A stretch of 64,000 nucleotides of DNA from Whitmania pigra (taxonomy: Eukaryota > Annelida > Clitellata > Hirudinida > Haemopidae): positions 783,501-847,500 of the forward strand of contig JAJTWR010000236.1 of NCBI GenBank assembly GCA_021613335.1. Reading direction: 5' to 3'. The notes beneath the pieces are model-generated. The model was not told the origin of the DNA, made no database searches, and saw only the letters and a list, made by a program, of their open reading frames with translations. Below, piece by piece: positions 63,428-64,000 of this stretch; positions within the stretch are counted from its first letter, which is position 1, and each line of letters starts with the position of its first letter. The position numbers were made by a program, and so were the translations under genes.

Positions 63428-64000
63428 CTGAAATGATAAGAAAGATAGTGCTATTGGGTATTGGTATTATTATATTAAAATATGAATGTAATATGAGATT
63501 GTGGCTTTAAGTAATAAAGTTCAATTATTCGTAAATTAACATTACTTTTAAAAATTATTATTATTATTATTAGCTTTGTTGTTGTTATCGTAGTTATTGC
63601 ATAGTTATATTATTAATATTATTTTCAAAATACTTAGAAATTCAAATCCATACGAGAAAAAGTGGAATAAGAAATAAATGAGATCCAAAGAAAAAATAAA
63701 TATTTAATCAAATATTACAAGAATTAATCAACAATACACAACAAATCAACATTAATAAACGCATAAAATTCAATGTATTCTTAAATTTTAAATAATTTTT
63801 ATTTTAATCAATTTTCACTTTACAATCACAACCCGAACAATTCTCAACTTGAAATTCTAAAAATCACTCGTTGCTGTTTGGTGGATGATTTTTTGAAAAA
63901 CCATTCCTGTGGGAATTTCCCAGAATCTAATATTGCCTTCTCATTCGTACTCATATTTCATCCGGAGGAGACAAATACAGTTCAAGGTTCAAAGGTCAAG
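63428..64000 (-). other. Upstream intron of the receptor gene (window edge)
   Basis: No exon could be placed with confidence in the last 570 bp. The ectodomain exons are expected further upstream, outside the window. Confidence 0.4.

Overview
This is nuclear DNA from an intron-rich, AT-rich invertebrate animal. Genes are split into many short exons with canonical GT-AG (and a few GC-AG) splice sites. Introns are mostly 50-700 bp, and very long (ATT)n, (ATC)n and (ATA)n arrays sit in introns and between genes. Gene content (symplekin, Nup85, MLH1, HDAC11, SLC6 transporter, synaptogyrin, death-domain receptor) is metazoan. A lophotrochozoan such as an annelid would fit, but species cannot be fixed from the sequence. 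All gene models below were assembled by hand from reading frames, splice phases and remembered family features; no search was run.

Layout. 70-6587 (+): 3' part of symplekin (mRNA 3'-end processing). 6.7-9.4 kb: intergenic, with tRNA-derived SINE fragments. 9.5-18.6 kb (+): a tandem cluster of three PHYHIP/PHYHIPL-like genes (two apparently intact, one broken by a deletion), with an unidentified minus-strand gene or pseudogene between the first two. 18.9-19.3 kb: a hAT transposase relic and a MITE-like element. 20.3-21.4 kb (-): PGRMC-type haem-binding membrane protein. 22.4-27.8 kb (-): Nup85. 28.5-28.8 kb (+): a divergent RPB10-like RNA polymerase subunit, head-to-head with Nup85. 30.2-33.9 kb (-): synaptogyrin. 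35.0-39.6 kb (+): SLC6-family transporter. 40.0-45.6 kb (-): MLH1. 45.9-47.4 kb (-): START-domain phosphatidylcholine transfer protein. 47.6-51.2 kb (+): an HDAC11-like protein. 51.8-63.4 kb (-): the cytoplasmic part of a single-pass receptor with ZU5-like, UPA-like and two death-domain regions, whose ectodomain lies beyond the window.

The genes are unrelated housekeeping and neuronal/signalling genes, not an operon. Several pairs are divergent (Nup85/RPB10-like, synaptogyrin/SLC6, PCTP/HDAC11) and could share promoter regions.

Most notable: (1) the HDAC11-like protein has lost two of three zinc ligands, one active-site His and the catalytic Tyr, so it looks like a conserved pseudoenzyme. 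(2) The RPB10-like protein has CxC in place of the invariant CxxC zinc motif. (3) In the PHYHIP-like cluster a ~200-bp upstream block with a TATA box is almost identical between copies whose coding exons have diverged much more, and an (ATT)n array has grown from about 25 bp to about 585 bp between the two copies. (4) A receptor with ZU5-UPA and two death domains.
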